Part shown: piece after piece, positions 33,590 to 45,335 of the stretch
How the letters are laid out: every line of letters begins with the position of its first letter
Position numbering within the stretch: position 1 is the stretch's first letter
Source: Posidonia oceanica
Taxonomy: Eukaryota; Streptophyta; Magnoliopsida; Alismatales; Posidoniaceae
Direction of reading: 5' to 3'
DNA length: 64,000 nucleotides
Assembly (NCBI GenBank): GCA_037176725.1
Contig: JAZBRS010000029.1
Coordinates: 127,815,001-127,879,000 of the forward strand
Translations under genes and position numbers: made by a program
The notes under the pieces: model-generated
The model's input: only the letters and a program-made list of their open reading frames with translations
Told to the model about the DNA's origin: nothing
The model's database searches: none

Positions 33590-34690
33590 CCTGTCAGCGA
33601 CCTTGGGAGGGAGGCGTTGGGTCCATTCCTACGCTGCTGATGCTGTCAACGGGGTCCACTGTTGGCAGTGTGAGGAGCACTAGGGCTGCTGATGGCAGTG
33701 TAGGAAGCACTGAAGCTGCAAAGGTTGGAGGAGGAACTGACCTGGATGCCGTTGCGACTGGGCTTGCTGTCGACGCTGCCGCTGCATCTCCGAGCGTCTC
33801 TCGGACGAGCTAGGAAAAGGAGGAAAAGGAGATTGCACCGATGGAATCGAAAGGATCCACCGGGGCAGAGCTGGACTCAGGAAAGTCTAGAATAGACCCC
33901 CAAGGTTCTGGCAACTGCGAAGCCTGCAGGCTTGGAAGAGGAAGGGTCGGCTACACTAGGGTGTGCGAGTGCAAGTGCAGATGTGTGTGCAAGTGCGGCC
34001 TCCTGCTCATCAATACTGATAATCTTTCGATCGATCAAGCGCTGAACGGCGTCTCGGAGAGTGAGGCAGTCATTTGTCGAGTGCCCCGTGGCCCGATGGA
34101 AACTACAGAACTAATCCGTATCATGCCACCACGGAAGGGGATTCAGTGACGGACGGACAGCCGGGAGTCGCAGAAGTGACTCAACTTGAGGAAAGATAAC
34201 GCTTAGTGGTTCGAGCAGAGGGGTGTAATCACACTCAGCCCGATGAGGTCGTCTTTGCCCTGGTTGGAGTCCTTGCCAAGCGGGTGCGACATGATGCACG
34301 GGCTCGACGGTGACAGTGTGTGTAGTGGGTGCATAGTTAGGTGCGTGCACTAGCGGAAAAGGGTCTGGTTGACTCTCTGCATAGGCAGGCTCTTCGAGAG
34401 GATCAGCATATGCTTCGGTGAGCTGCTCGAAGCAATCGGGAGCGGAGTTGTTGCTGTTGTAGCTGCAGTGATTGCTGGAGGTGTTGGCCTGCCTAGTCAA
34501 TGCAGAAAGTGTAGGGAAATGCCCACTTCGCAGCGAACTTTCCACGCGGGCGCCAGTCTTAATCAGCGATGCAAAACTAATGATGTGCTAAATGCAAAGC
34601 AGAGTCCCAACCGTTGGCAGCGCCCCCTTTATGATCATCTCGATAGAATCCTCCTCGGAGGGTCTATCTCTGACCGTGCTAGACCATGCT
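33590..34690 (-). pseudogene. Tat-type gag remnant
   Basis: The minus strand contains ESSLRSGHFPTLSALTRQAN and LEPLSVIFPQVESLLRLPAV, closely paralleling gag of the central element (ESSLWSDNFPALSAFAKQT, VEPLSVALPKVAPYLRFPEV). After an in-frame stop it continues with FCSFHRATGHSTNDCLTLRD, the CxxH-GH-C finger. Only the C-terminal half of gag is present. Protease and pol are absent, which suggests an internal deletion ending at the palindrome. Confidence 0.7.
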
Positions 34691-34691
34691 A

Positions 34692-34999
34692 GACAAGATC
34701 CTAGTGCGCAGTTGTCAAGTCATGGTGTGACAAGATTTGTGCCACGTCGTACTGGACAAGATCCCAGTGCACGGTCGTTAAGTCGTGGTGCAACAAGATT
34801 TGCGCCACACCGTGTTGGACAAGATTCCAATGCGTGGTTGCCAAGGCGTGTTGTGACAAGATCCGCACTACGTCGTGCTGGACAAGATCCCAGTGCGCGA
34901 TCATTAAGTTGTGAGGTGACAAGATCCGCACCATGTCGTGTTGGAAAAGATCCCAATGTGCGATCGCTAGGGCGTGTTGTGACAAGATCCGCACACGCG
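34692..34999. repeat. 63-bp tandem repeat, about five copies
   Basis: The unit reads ACAAGATCCCAGTGCGC, GATCGTTAAGTCGTGGTG, CAACAAGATTTGCGCC, ACGTCGTGTTGG. Each unit is built of two half-repeats sharing ACAAGAT. 63 is a multiple of three. It directly follows the truncation point of the gag remnant. Confidence 0.8.
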
Positions 35000-35197
35000 A
35001 TCCTCGAGCGATGGAGAGTTGCGATTTTGAAGAACTTCGCCGAGCAAAAGCATCCTAATAGGTTTTGCAGTCCACCGCTATTCTCGCGAAGCACATCATG
35101 AAAATCGGCTAAGGCATAAGCCCTCGTGCCTGCCAAGTCAGACAACTATCTACTTTGACACTCAATCTACAGAATAACTACCTAAGTGGGGGAATCC
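35000..35197. other. Unassigned retroelement-like sequence
   Basis: Between the 63-bp array and the candidate LTR; no gene seen. Confidence 0.3.
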
Positions 35198-35949
35198 TGA
35201 TGCGGGTTATTTCACCTTGCCTAGCTCGAGTGGTACAAGAGACACCCAAGCGCCAGGCTTGGACAAGCAGAAGAGCCAATGCCGAGCAGCATGAAGGTAG
35301 GATGGTCCGAAGACCTCAGGCAAACAACCTACAGGCACTCGAGAAGACAACCTACTAGAATGTCCATCTCAGTGCCGACCAGACATCTTGCTCTTGCATC
35401 GGCCAAACGCCTAGGCCGCAACGCATCGCCTCAAGCCACATGCCTTTCGAGGAAGCTTCACGTGGGCACGCAGGCTTGACTGGCATTGCTCCCCATATAC
35501 ATAAAGTCTTCTACACCTAATAAAAGCCATTCCTACAAGATCTTCAGGCAATGTATGTTTCTGACAACCGCCTAAAGTGCCATAACTCTCTGTCATAGCT
35601 ACCTGACGCACCTGATAAAGCCACCTAACCACGTAGAGCCCTCCAGCTAGGGTTTGCCACGCGTCCAGGCCATTAATGCCGCAAAGCATGCTCCTTGGTG
35701 GACTCAGGCCACCACCTTCAGATATAAGCTCAATTCCTCCACACCTTCGTGGGGGAAGGATGTCTAAGTTCTCACTCTCTAAACTCCCTCTCCAAAAACT
35801 TAATCCTTCCCTTCATCGACTTAGTCATCAGAGCATCTCTAGTTGGCCTACGTTGGTCAGTGATCTCTGATTGCTCTTCTTTTACTTGCAAACCCCCTAT
35901 GAGGAGCTGACCTCTTCTGCTCACTAGTAACCGTCACCCCCAAAACCGA
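35198..35949 (+). mobile_element. Candidate LTR of an unclassified element
   Basis: A purine run AAGTGGGGGAATCC precedes TGATGCGGGTTATTTCACC. Further on are ATATAAGCTC (a possible TATA near 35724), CT-rich sequence, and an end …CCAAAACCGACA. This looks like a plus-oriented LTR after a polypurine tract, but no second copy exists in the window and no target duplication was found. Confidence 0.3.
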
Positions 35950-36188
35950 CATAGCAACACCAAGTGGGCCGAGAGAGGGGTGGGATCAAATAAGTTGACA
36001 AAATAATTTTATCTTAGAATCTTTAAATTATTTCCAGAGTCCAACATAAGTTGGATTATGAGATTCTTTTAAAATACACATGAATTTGCACAGAATCAAT
36101 CATGTCAAAGATGTTTGGCTGAGATTATATATCATATTAGATTATTGGAAAATTTAAGAACCTATAATATGATCCAAACAAGATCTAA

Positions 36189-37585
36189 GGCCCCGTTTGG
36201 AACCACTTCTATTTAGATTCTGGCCATTAATTTCTAGTAGAAGCTGAAAAAACGCAAAAGTAGTTTCAAACAGGGTGTAGGTCTCCCGCTTCTCCCAGAA
36301 TCCACAGCTTTTGGAGGAGTCAAACCATGTGTAAATTCATGGTTCTCCAGAAGCTAGGTGGAGGGAGCTTCTGGTAGAAGCTGGAGGAATAAGGTATGTA
36401 ATTACCTTGATAACCTTATTATTTTTAATAAATAACTTTAAAATGCCACCACTATTTACACATATGCCATCAATCCAAATATTACACCAAAAATGATTTC
36501 ACCCCGCCGTTCCCATTTCTTCCCCGAACCTTATACAGCTTCTGGCCAACTATTCCCAAGCCGTCGAAGAAGGAGAAGCCGGAGATAATGATGGGCTACG
36601 CCCGGTCGGAGCCACCACTGCCCTCGGCCGTGATCCACCACATGCAAGGCCCCAAACCACCGCTGCAGAATCCAGAATCCGGTGTGGAAGCAGGTGTTCG
36701 CCTTCTCCAAGGAGAGGGTCCAATCCAATCTTCTTGAGGTGGTGGTGAAGGACAAGGAAATCCCACAGCACATCGGTAACCTGTTCGACCTCCGGAACCC
36801 ATCTGTGGCTGCGGAAATCGCTTCAGCCACCGCCACCACTCCAAAACCCAATTCTCTTCCAACCTTCCTCCTCTTCTCCACCACTTTCCCTCCTCCTCCT
36901 CCTCCTCCTTCCCGTTCTTTCCAGCACCACTCTCCTCCACCTGAACCCTACGACCCACCCTTCTCCCCTCGCCGCCCTGCCACCTCGAACCCTCCATCGG
37001 ATGCCAACAACAACAGGGGCCGTCAAAATACTCTCTTGAATTTAGAATAGTTTCCTTGTGTTATTTTCTAGTGTTGTTGTGTTGATGTTCTCTACTCTGT
37101 TGTTTGTACCGTTTTGCCTCTACTGGCATTGGATTCCATGGCTTTCAGAAGAAAAAGAAAAATCACCCACCAGTTGTTTGTCACAATGTCCCTAGTATGA
37201 AATCCTATCAGGTGGGACTCGTGATGTACTCTTCTTCTTCTTCTTCTTTTCCTGTATATGTGGGATTGAAGGAACATTTATCGTTTTCGTTGATGCGTCT
37301 GCTCCTGAGTCATGTGGAAGCCTGTGAAATGGACTTCCCACAGAACCTGTATTTTAACTGGAAAAAAAAAGATAAGAATTCAGCATATACTTACCAAGGT
37401 GAGGGGGTGAGTTAGATATGTAATTTCTTATTGGTAAAATCTAACTTCCACAAGTAGACTTTTATTTACCAAACAAGATTTTAAAAGGTAACCTATAATC
37501 TAGCTTCTACAAAAACTCTCAAAAGCCAGCTTCTGTAAAAAATTCAAAATCCTACTTCTACATTTAGAAGGTTCCAAACAGGACC
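36189..37585 (+). mobile_element. PIF/Harbinger-like non-autonomous DNA transposon, 1397 bp
   Basis: The left end GGCCCCGTTTGGAACC and the inverse of the right end GGTCCTGTTTGGAACC form terminal inverted repeats with two mismatches. Both continue with imperfect homology (CTTCTA…, CAGAAGCT). They are flanked by the 3-bp direct repeat TAA (36186-36188, 37586-37588). A 3-bp TAA/TTA duplication with GG-start termini fits PIF/Harbinger. It encodes no transposase but carries a captured host-gene fragment. Confidence 0.7.
36670..36762 (+). pseudogene. Captured C2-domain fragment of an MCTP (FTIP/QUIRKY-like) gene
   Basis: The frame reads IQNPVWKQVFAFSKER then VQSNLLEVVVKDKEI. 'NP-W-QVFAFSKER-Q---LEV-VKDK' is the hallmark of the C2 domains of plant multiple C2 and transmembrane region proteins, which bind calcium and phospholipids at ER-plasma membrane contacts and plasmodesmata. 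The match ends after KDKEI and the frame runs on into Pro/Ser-rich sequence to a stop at 37050. There is no start codon and only part of one C2 domain. It lies inside the Harbinger-like element. Confidence 0.65.
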
Positions 37586-38585
37586 TAAGATTCAGAGTTC
37601 AATTGTCTCTTGAGTGTGACCATTACACCCACAATGAATTGCATCAAAATGAGAAACAATAAATTTATTAATTATCTATAATTACTTGGTGAAATTGTAG
37701 TCTCTTTGTAATTGTATGAGAGATTAGAGGATTTCAATCCCATAAACATCAAATGATGCAAGGTACTAAATTCAAGTTTGCCATTAGGAATAAAGAAGAA
37801 TACATCTAGATATATAAATCATAACGAAAAAAAGGATTAATTGCAAGAAAATAATTAAGATTGTCGAAATAAAAACACTAAAAAGGGGTAGAAACAAAGA
37901 CTATTGTAATTATATTTAATGAACTCTATTTCTACATTGTTTGAAATAGAACATATGATATGATACTTAATCGAAAGAGATTCAAATCAGTATTGACTTA
38001 TTGGATACTATTCAAATTGACAGGTGGAGGGGACAATGAGGTTTCATTAATTCATTGAAAAACTCTTATTCTTCCATTTGATTGACAAACAATGCAACCA
38101 GTATTATTATAGTAGCACAATGATCCAAATATTGACTCCTGGACTTGAGTAAGGTGTCTTTATTTCATCAGTTTTCGATTATCTAAAGTTAAATTTATAA
38201 TCCAAATTGCTAGTGCTTATAAACTAAATTTTAACTATGAAATTTAAACATGAATGCTAATATGTAGTTTAAACACATCAGACGCTTGAGTAGCTGGCCG
38301 TTGAATTTGTGCATATCGGATTTGTAAAAAGTTTTGCAATCACTTGGATTTTGGTTTACGAGCAACAAATACTTTAAACAAAACACATCCCGATCAACAG
38401 ATTCGATCAGAAATCCAAAATCTGACAACCCACTAGATCATTAATCATTGCTTTATCACTAAGTAAAATTTTAAAAAAACATACCATGCCAATTTAGAAT
38501 CTCCCAGTGTTCACGAGGCCAAATGTTGTTGTTGTTTTTTTTTTTTTTTTTGAAAAAATCATCACTAAAAGTAACATTTTGATGA
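37586..38585. other. AT-rich spacer
   Basis: No gene, repeat array or terminal repeats seen; a 17-T run occurs near 38535. Confidence 0.5.
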
Positions 38586-38589
38586 GCCT

Positions 38590-39010
38590 AGATCATTAGA
38601 GCCGTCGATGGGTTGGCCTTCTTCGGCGCTCAAAGTGATACGGGGTCTTTGTACTTCTTTGGACGGAACTGGTTGAGGCCCCGCACATACTCCCAGAGGC
38701 CATAGCGCATCTCGTGCCTCCTCCTTGCCGGCCGCCGGCCTCCGGCCTCAATCAGGTGTTCTTCTCCACTCCTTTTTAGTAGAATTCCAGACCACATGAG
38801 ATTGCTCTGTTCTTAATAAATGATGTGCCACCAACCATCAGAGATGGTGCCTTCATGAGGTTCTCATCTGTAGGATTAGAAAAAACCTCGAGTAGAACTC
38901 CTGAGGATTGAGTAAGAACTCTTAGCTGATGTGAAGGTTTCTTGTCACTTGCATTAGCCATCTTCTGTTTTTTTTTAATCATTTTTTGTTCTTTTTTCTT
39001 AGGGTTCATG
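38590..39010 (-). other. Coding-like minus-strand segment of unknown identity
   Basis: 38640-38765 on the minus strand reads MRYGLWEYVRGLNQF, then RPKKYKDPVSL-stop, preceded by an Arg-rich run; its composition is unlike the AT-rich surroundings. Upstream on the same strand an open frame starts MNPKKKEQKMIKKKQKM at 39009. I do not recognise either. They could be a small upstream gene in head-to-head arrangement with the folate gene, or remnants. Confidence 0.3.
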
Positions 39011-39584
39011 TGGCCTTGTTGAAGGTTTAAAAGTGAGGACTCATCTCCCTGAAGAGTAGGTGATAATTCTTCTCAGGGGCTGCAGTTGATCTTCAAAAAT
39101 TAGCAATCTTGTCATAGTAGAATTTCGTCAGTCTTGGTTGGTTTGACCAGCAAGTATCTTGGCCTCTATGATGTTCTGAATAATGAAATCTGTTGTTTCA
39201 ACCAATGTTTACCTCTATGTGATTTCTAGCATTGTTTATACATTTATTTTGAGAAAAAGGCAGGATGACTTTTATCAAATAATGAAAACCATCCAAGGAA
39301 AGGATTTTTTCCAGTGGTTTATAAGTAGCTTTTTTTCTAGATGAAATGTTTAACAGTTCTTAGTGGCTTGGTTTATGAATATGATCTATGACATAAATTA
39401 TTTGGTGTTTCTTCAACTTCTTTTTAGCTATCACAGTGTGTTTTAAATTACTTGTCCTTTAATTTTCATTGACAAATGACAAGCACAAACACCCATTTTT
39501 CATTTGCCAGCTGTTCCCAGAACATGCTCTTCTTTGACCAAAATTCCTAATTTTGCATTATGGAAGACATAAGGGAGAAGAAAG

Positions 39585-39884
39585 ATGATACAGTGCTTTG
39601 CCAACACCACCTTTCCGCCTCGGCACCACCTAACAGGAAGAAGAGGATTTCCTTACTCCGCCCTGTTGTTTGGGAGACTAGCATGTAGACTTTTATCCTT
39701 GAAAATGACAATAGGGGACGACCACGAGGAGCTTAAGGACTTCATGGATTATATGGAGAAGCTCAAGAACTACGAGCGTGTTGGGGTTCCAAAGGATGCT
39801 GGTATGGACTCAAGTGACGGGTTTGATCTCGGCAGGATGAGGCGCTTGTTGTGGCATCTGGGCAACCCACATCTTGAATTTAAG
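39585..39884 (+). CDS. DHFS: Dihydrofolate synthetase, exon 1
   Basis: This is the first exon of a FolC-family gene that adds the first glutamate to dihydropteroate in folate synthesis, a mitochondrial step in plants. From the ATG at 39585 a 40-residue Arg/Leu/Ser-rich N-terminus without acidic residues could be a transit peptide. The next methionine (39705) begins MTIGDDHEELKDFMDYMEKL. The conserved part is KNYERVGVPKDAG and GFDLGRMRRLLWHLGNPH, matching plant dihydrofolate synthetases. It ends EFK with donor AAG|GTAGTG. The downstream exons in order and in phase make the assignment strong. Either ATG is possible; the first gives the better fit to an organelle-targeted protein. Confidence 0.82.
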
Positions 39885-40834
39885 GTAGTGCACTGTTTAA
39901 GGATCTGATCTCTCCCCTATTTAAGCTCTTCTTTGCACTTACAACATTATTATAGGTGGTAAGTTGTTAAAATCATTAAGATTGATGAGATGATTTGGAT
40001 TGAGGGTATACAATGCAGTTGATTTTATCGTGTAGGAAAATATCGGATCCACTATTTATAGAATGTGTCTGAGTAACTTTACTAATCTAAGGAAGATTGT
40101 TTATGCTTCTCAACCACATAATGCTTATGCTTATTGATGCAATTTCAGGTTGCAATGATGGACTGAAATTTCATCTATCATGTGTAAATAAAGATTATAT
40201 ACTAGATTATCTAGCAATATTATTTGGGAAGTTGCTTAAAGTTTAAGCTGCTCTACCTATATAATCAAGGAAGAAATATAACTAAATGGTTGTAGCTCCA
40301 TATTGATGATTATATATTATCCTTGATAAAAACCTGTTACTGGTTCAAATTTTCAGTTTATACCTTGTGACTGAGATAGTGAGATGTAATTCTCTAAAAG
40401 TCACATGCTATAGGTTACACACTTCAATGCATTTTCTAATAATCAAATTTGGTTAGCCCTGTACCTATATTCATTTTGTTTTAGAAAATTGTTTAGAATA
40501 TCAAATTTAAATTTAAGGTGATAAGAAGTTGCTTGGCAAAACTGAATCTTATCAATATTTGTTTAGCATTTGCATCCATAACCTAGTGTTGGAAGCCAAA
40601 TCGTTAGTCATGCTAATTCAGTGTAAACGAGCAACTATATGTGATGAGAAATCATCTTTGGCATCAATGAGGTGCAGATTTGCTCATTATCATGCAAATA
40701 TGTAGTTATTTATTAAATTTGTATTTTTATAGAGGATGAATTATGTTTTCCTCTTGTTTATTTGCTAAAAAATTACGTGATTTTATTCCACAAGATTGCA
40801 AGCTTTGGTTCCTCACACAGCGACAGTATTGTAG
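39885..40834 (+). other. DHFS intron 1
   Basis: AT-rich intron of 950 bp, GT…AG; no inserted element recognised. Confidence 0.7.
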
Positions 40835-40932
40835 GCAGTGCATATTGCAGGGACTAAGGGAAAGGGATCAACAGCAGCATTTCTTTCCACTATATTACAA
40901 GAAGAAGGTTACTCTGTTGGCTGCTATACAAG
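40835..40932 (+). CDS. DHFS: Dihydrofolate synthetase, exon 2 (P-loop)
   Basis: The exon reads [19 protein letters not shown] then [21 protein letters not shown] is the ATP-binding P-loop of the folylpolyglutamate/dihydrofolate synthetase family. The acceptor is GTAG|GCAGTG and the donor ACAAG|GTCC. The 98-bp length leaves two bases (AG) that are completed by T of exon 3 to give Ser. Confidence 0.88.
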
Positions 40933-41140
40933 GTCCATAATGATCTATTGAGCATTATAATAAAGTGGGTGTCTCTGTTCTTTTTATTATTCATATGCGA
41001 CAACACTGTATGGTGGCCTCTATAACATTGAGTACCTTGAGATATCGACAATTATTCCCATTAGATGTTGATGCTCATGTCATTCATTTGTATCATCAAG
41101 CGATTTGGAAACACCAGTTCTCTTATCTTGCCTTTTGCAG

Positions 41141-41291
41141 TCCACATCTTTTGACAATCCGGGAGCGTATTTCTGTTGGAAGACATGGAGAACCTGTATC
41201 GGCCATGGTATTAACAAGTCTATTTCATAAAATGAAGGGTATTCTTGATCAGTCGATAGAACTGGAAAATGGAGCACTGACTCATTTTGAG
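41141..41291 (+). CDS. DHFS: Dihydrofolate synthetase, exon 3
   Basis: With the split Ser codon it reads SPHLLTIRERISVGRHGEPV, then SAMVLTSLFHKMKGILDQSI and ending ALTHFE. 'TSPHL--IRERI' and 'THFE' are conserved blocks of the family, the first following the P-loop in the folate-binding half. The acceptor is TTTTGCAG|TCC and the donor GAG|GTACTG. The intron after it is more than 10 kb because of transposon insertions. Confidence 0.88.
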
Positions 41292-42540
41292 GTACTGATT
41301 GCTTTATATATCTTCACTTGTTACATATAAAGATATTGATTTAGTGATATACAGGGTTCTTTTAAACCTTCATGGGTGTTGAAAAATATTATTGAATCTT
41401 TGATGAAATGCATACCAAGAATTATATGCAAAAAAATTGGGAATTTTCTATTATTTGTTGACTCATCACACATTCATCTCTTATTCTGCAGTATGTTATT
41501 TTCTGTTTTCATTGTTTCATATAACATGAACTTATGGTGTTCTCAACTCGAAATTACTTTTCTTTATGTGGTTTCATCAATTGTCTAGGAGATGATCAGG
41601 TGTAAGACAGAGTGATTAACAACTAAGATTCTAAACGTTGATTTCATGTCGGACTTCGGTCCGAAAAAAAATAGGAAATGTGTCGGACATCAGTGGAAAT
41701 GTCGGTGGAAATGCGGTAAATTTACGGAATTCCATGAAAATAATAAAAAAACATTGAATTTTGATTTGAAACTCTAGACTAAGCTAAAGTAAGTAATAAT
41801 CTACATTTAAGACTACTTAGATCAATTTTTCTAAACATGTATCACATTAAAATAAACTACATAAACTTAATACAAATATCTTAAAGCATGAATAGTACCT
41901 AAAAATACTTAATAAATGTATAAATCATACTTAAAAATAATTAGTATATGTTTAAAATGAATAGTTCTCACAACATTTATTATGGAGAGAAAATAAAGTT
42001 GAGAGAATACTTAAGTGTTGGAGATGTGGAATCTGCTGAGGATTACCTCAGATGTTGCCACTTCACAGAGTTCACGGATATATCTCGAAACGGTACACGA
42101 TTATATGAGTATCCTGATTTTACTAATTTTATAGATTTTACAGAATCATAAAGTTAGATCTATGTTTTATTAGGTTAGATATATGTATTATTAGGTTAGA
42201 TTTATGTAATATCAAGTTATTAACATCAAAACACAAAAAAAAAACATAAAAAAACCTATGACCGAAATTTCGCCTGTGTCAGTACTAAAAATGAACATGT
42301 CGGCCGACATGTGATTCTCACATTGTAAAAACTCGGCGTGTCGGTCGACATGGTCGACATGCTCGACTCGGGACCGAAATTACCACTGAAATCCAACATT
42401 TGACGATTTACTCCTTAATATCGTTTCTATGTTTTACAATCCCGACACGTGTTGACGAAATGTCGTCGACATGCACCGATGTTAAGTACCATGTTAACAG
42501 CACAATGACGAAAGTCTTCACCTATAACGACTAAACTTCT
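41292..42540 (+). other. Start of DHFS intron 3, with a CG-containing repeat
   Basis: 41292-41620 is ordinary AT-rich intron. 41640-42490 differs: it begins with CATGTCGGACTTCGGTCCGA and ends with repeated GTCGACATGGTCGACATG and TCGACTCGGGACCGAAA words in partly inverted arrangement around an AT-rich core. This resembles a decayed non-autonomous DNA element, but clean terminal repeats and a target duplication were not found. Confidence 0.35.
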
Positions 42541-42544
42541 CAAA

Positions 42545-45335
42545 TCAGGCTCTAGGACTTTATTTAAGGTTATGTATAGTTTTCTTCAGATAGCATATAG
42601 TATTCTCTCCTTGAGCAACATACTCAAGAGGTTGCTCCATCAAAACTTGCTCAGACAGATCGCCATACAGAAAGACATTCTTTACATCCAATTGGTGTAT
42701 CTCCCAATCCTGATTGAGAGAAACTTACAGTAAGACTTGGATGGAATTCAGGTGAGCAACAGGCGAGAAAGTCTCTACATAATCAAGATCATTTGTCTGC
42801 TTGAATCCTTTGGCTACCAGACGGACCTTGTATCTATCAATGGATCCATCAGGCTTGTGTTTGATAACAAACACCCAACGGTAATCAACAACTGTATAGT
42901 TAGGTGGGTGACTGACAAACTCCCCGGTACCTTGTGTCTGTGAGGCCTATATCTCATCATCTAAAGCATTATCAGTGCGAAAGAAACGAGTAGTAGCAAA
43001 AATTGAGTCTTTATTTCATTGAATTTTTTTTTATTACAGTAGGTACATGAGATCTATCTATAAGTAAATAAATCCATGAAACCCTAGAGTAATTATCTAC
43101 AAAGGCAATGTAATAATGAAAACCAGAAACAGAAGACACCCGAGCTGATCCCCAAATATCTGAGTGGATTAGCCTAAATGGACTCTCGCTAACAAAAGTA
43201 GATGGACGACGATAAGTAGCATAATAATGCTAACCTAACTCACAAGACTCACAAGTAAAAGGTTCAATGGTTATCCATGGCAGAGCTTGTTCTAACTTAC
43301 TAAGACATGGATGACTAAAACGATAATGTCACAAAAAAGATGATTTAGCTTTCAACACAGAACATAGAAGTCCCTTTGGAATCTCGTCCCACACCAATAA
43401 ATAAAGACCTTTTCCAGCTTCACGGTCCAAATCAATCCTCTTCCATGTCTGCAGGTCTTGAAAAATACAATGATAAGGATAGAAAGTCACAAAATAGAAG
43501 AGGATTTTGGTAATAGCACTAATAGACAGGAGGTTAACACGAAAATTTGGACTTTGTTCAGTGGAAGATGGGAGGAAGCCTGAACCAACCTCAGCCACTG
43601 AACACTAATCTAGAAAATAAGTCATGATTACCTGTCATCTGAGTAGTGGCTCCAGAATTTATAATCCAAAAACTGTCTTGAAAGGCTAGATAGGCACTAG
43701 TACCTGTTGTGGAAGTATGAGAAGCAGTAATAGTGATAGTCTGAGATGCCTGAAATTAAAGATAGTGCTCATACTCATATCGAGGAAGAACAATTGACTT
43801 TAGTATGGCTGTGTCACTAGTAGAAGTATCAACTAATGCCTGTTGTGCCCACTAAGGTCTGCCAAGCTTGGTCCAACACTTTTTTGACACGTGGTTGAAG
43901 CGACCACAATGTTCACAATGTCTGTTGCCCCGACTGGACCCTGAAGGATGTCCTCCCTCTAAAGTGTGACCTTTACCACGTCTACGACCACAGTTAGTAC
44001 TAACCATGGCTGATTGATCTATATGAGATGATGGTGCCTCTGTAGTAATCCGTAGGACTCTGGAGAAGACAACATCCAGTGCAAGAATAGTATCACCGTC
44101 AAGTATCTGACTGAGATGCAATCTCAGGACGAAGAGCCGAAAGGAACCTAGCTACAACAAGCTCCTCTTGGTACTCGCATAGCCTATCAATGTCTGCAAC
44201 TAAGGGCTGATATATCTCAAGCTCGTCCAACAATGATCGAAGCGTAGCATATAATTCTTGAACAGATCGATCACCTTGTTGTAAAGTAAAGATCTACTCA
44301 TAGAGTTACGGCAATTCTTGAGACATTTTTCTCATGTCCGTATGTTCTCTTGAGGGAATCCCAAATTCTCTTGGCAAGTTTGAGCATCATCACTCAACGA
44401 GCAACTCGTTCTTCCATGCTGTTCACAAGCCATGAAATCACGGCGCAGTCATCTGCAAACCAATCATCATATTTGAGATCTTTGATATTAGGAGGGTCTT
44501 GTGTGATATGGTTAATCTTTTTGTGAGCACCAAGGATAACTTGAAAAGATTTTGTCCACAGAACATAGTTCTTTTCATTCAACTTCATAGACGTGCCACT
44601 GACAGAGCAAAGTATAGGAGAATAACCGACAATGGTAGAGAAGCCATAAACCTAGAGAAGTTAGGTTTGATATGACGAACAACGTAGATCCGGTGTTAGA
44701 TAAGGATGGCACGGTAGTAGAACCCTTGTTTGGTGGTTAGAGAGATAGAAAAAAAAAAAAAAACAAGGGCAGTAGATAGTTGCTAGGGCTAAAAACGCCT
44801 CTAGATCATGTATACAGTAAGGGAGAACCAATGAAGAGTCACCAGTAGCAGAAAAGGGGCTCCCAAAGAGGGGGGAAGCCGGCGGCTGCTGTTGAAGACG
44901 TAGTGACCGATGACGGCGTGAACTAGGTGCAGCGGCGGCGAAGAAGGAAGCCTAAAGTGCCAAAGAGGCTGGCGGCTGCCCATGCTGTGTGTGATGGCGG
45001 CAGAGGAGGGGGCCCGAAGGGCCGAGGAGACCGGCAGCTGCCCTGCTGTGCATAGTGGCGGCGGAGGAGGAGGCTCGAGGAGGCCAGTGGCTGTCTCGGC
45101 TATCTGCGGTGGCAGAAGAGAGGTAAAGGTGACTTACGGCTGTCGGCGAGAGGGAAAGAGGAAGAAGGTGACGACACCGATGGCTAGGGTTAGGTTTAGA
45201 GAAACCTAGCTGTTGATACCATGTTAGAGTAGTAAGCTGAAAATTAGAATGATAATGAAGAGTATTACATGTATATATAGCCTACTCTAATGATATAGGG
45301 TTAATGGATATCTATTAACCCATTACCATAATAAC
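42545..45335 (-). mobile_element. Ty1/copia element, minus strand, 3' truncated
   Basis: The 5' LTR is about 45222-45335 (plus strand starts TGTTAGAGTAGTAAGC; inner end followed on the minus strand by TGGTATCAACAGC, a near match to the initiator-Met tRNA primer site). A GC-rich leader follows. Gag pieces are MKLNEKNYVLWTKSFQVIL (44588-44394) and the zinc knuckle CEHCGRFNHVSKKC (about 43920). Then come a pre-integrase remnant (LLSISAITKILFYFVTF) and a reverse transcriptase start (YRWVFVIKHKPDGSIDRYK, QLDVKNVFLYGDL). The element breaks off at about 42545 within reverse transcriptase; catalytic box, RNase H and 3' LTR are absent. Confidence 0.75.
43852..44588 (-). pseudogene. Copia gag of the truncated minus element
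   Basis: Two open pieces encode the N-terminal DUF4219/UBN2-type gag (NEKNYVLWTKSFQVIL, WFADDCAVISWLVNSM) and the C-terminal zinc knuckle CEHCGRFNHVSKKC (CX2CX4HX4C intact). A frame break lies between about 44120 and 44390. Confidence 0.65.

Noticed and set aside
35155..35870. Short open frames in the candidate LTR as genes
   Set aside because: All under 95 codons, no domain, overlapping on both strands.
36596..36997. Minus-strand Gly/Arg/Glu-rich open frame in the Harbinger-like element
   Set aside because: It is the antisense of the CCT-rich run and the C2 fragment on the plus strand.
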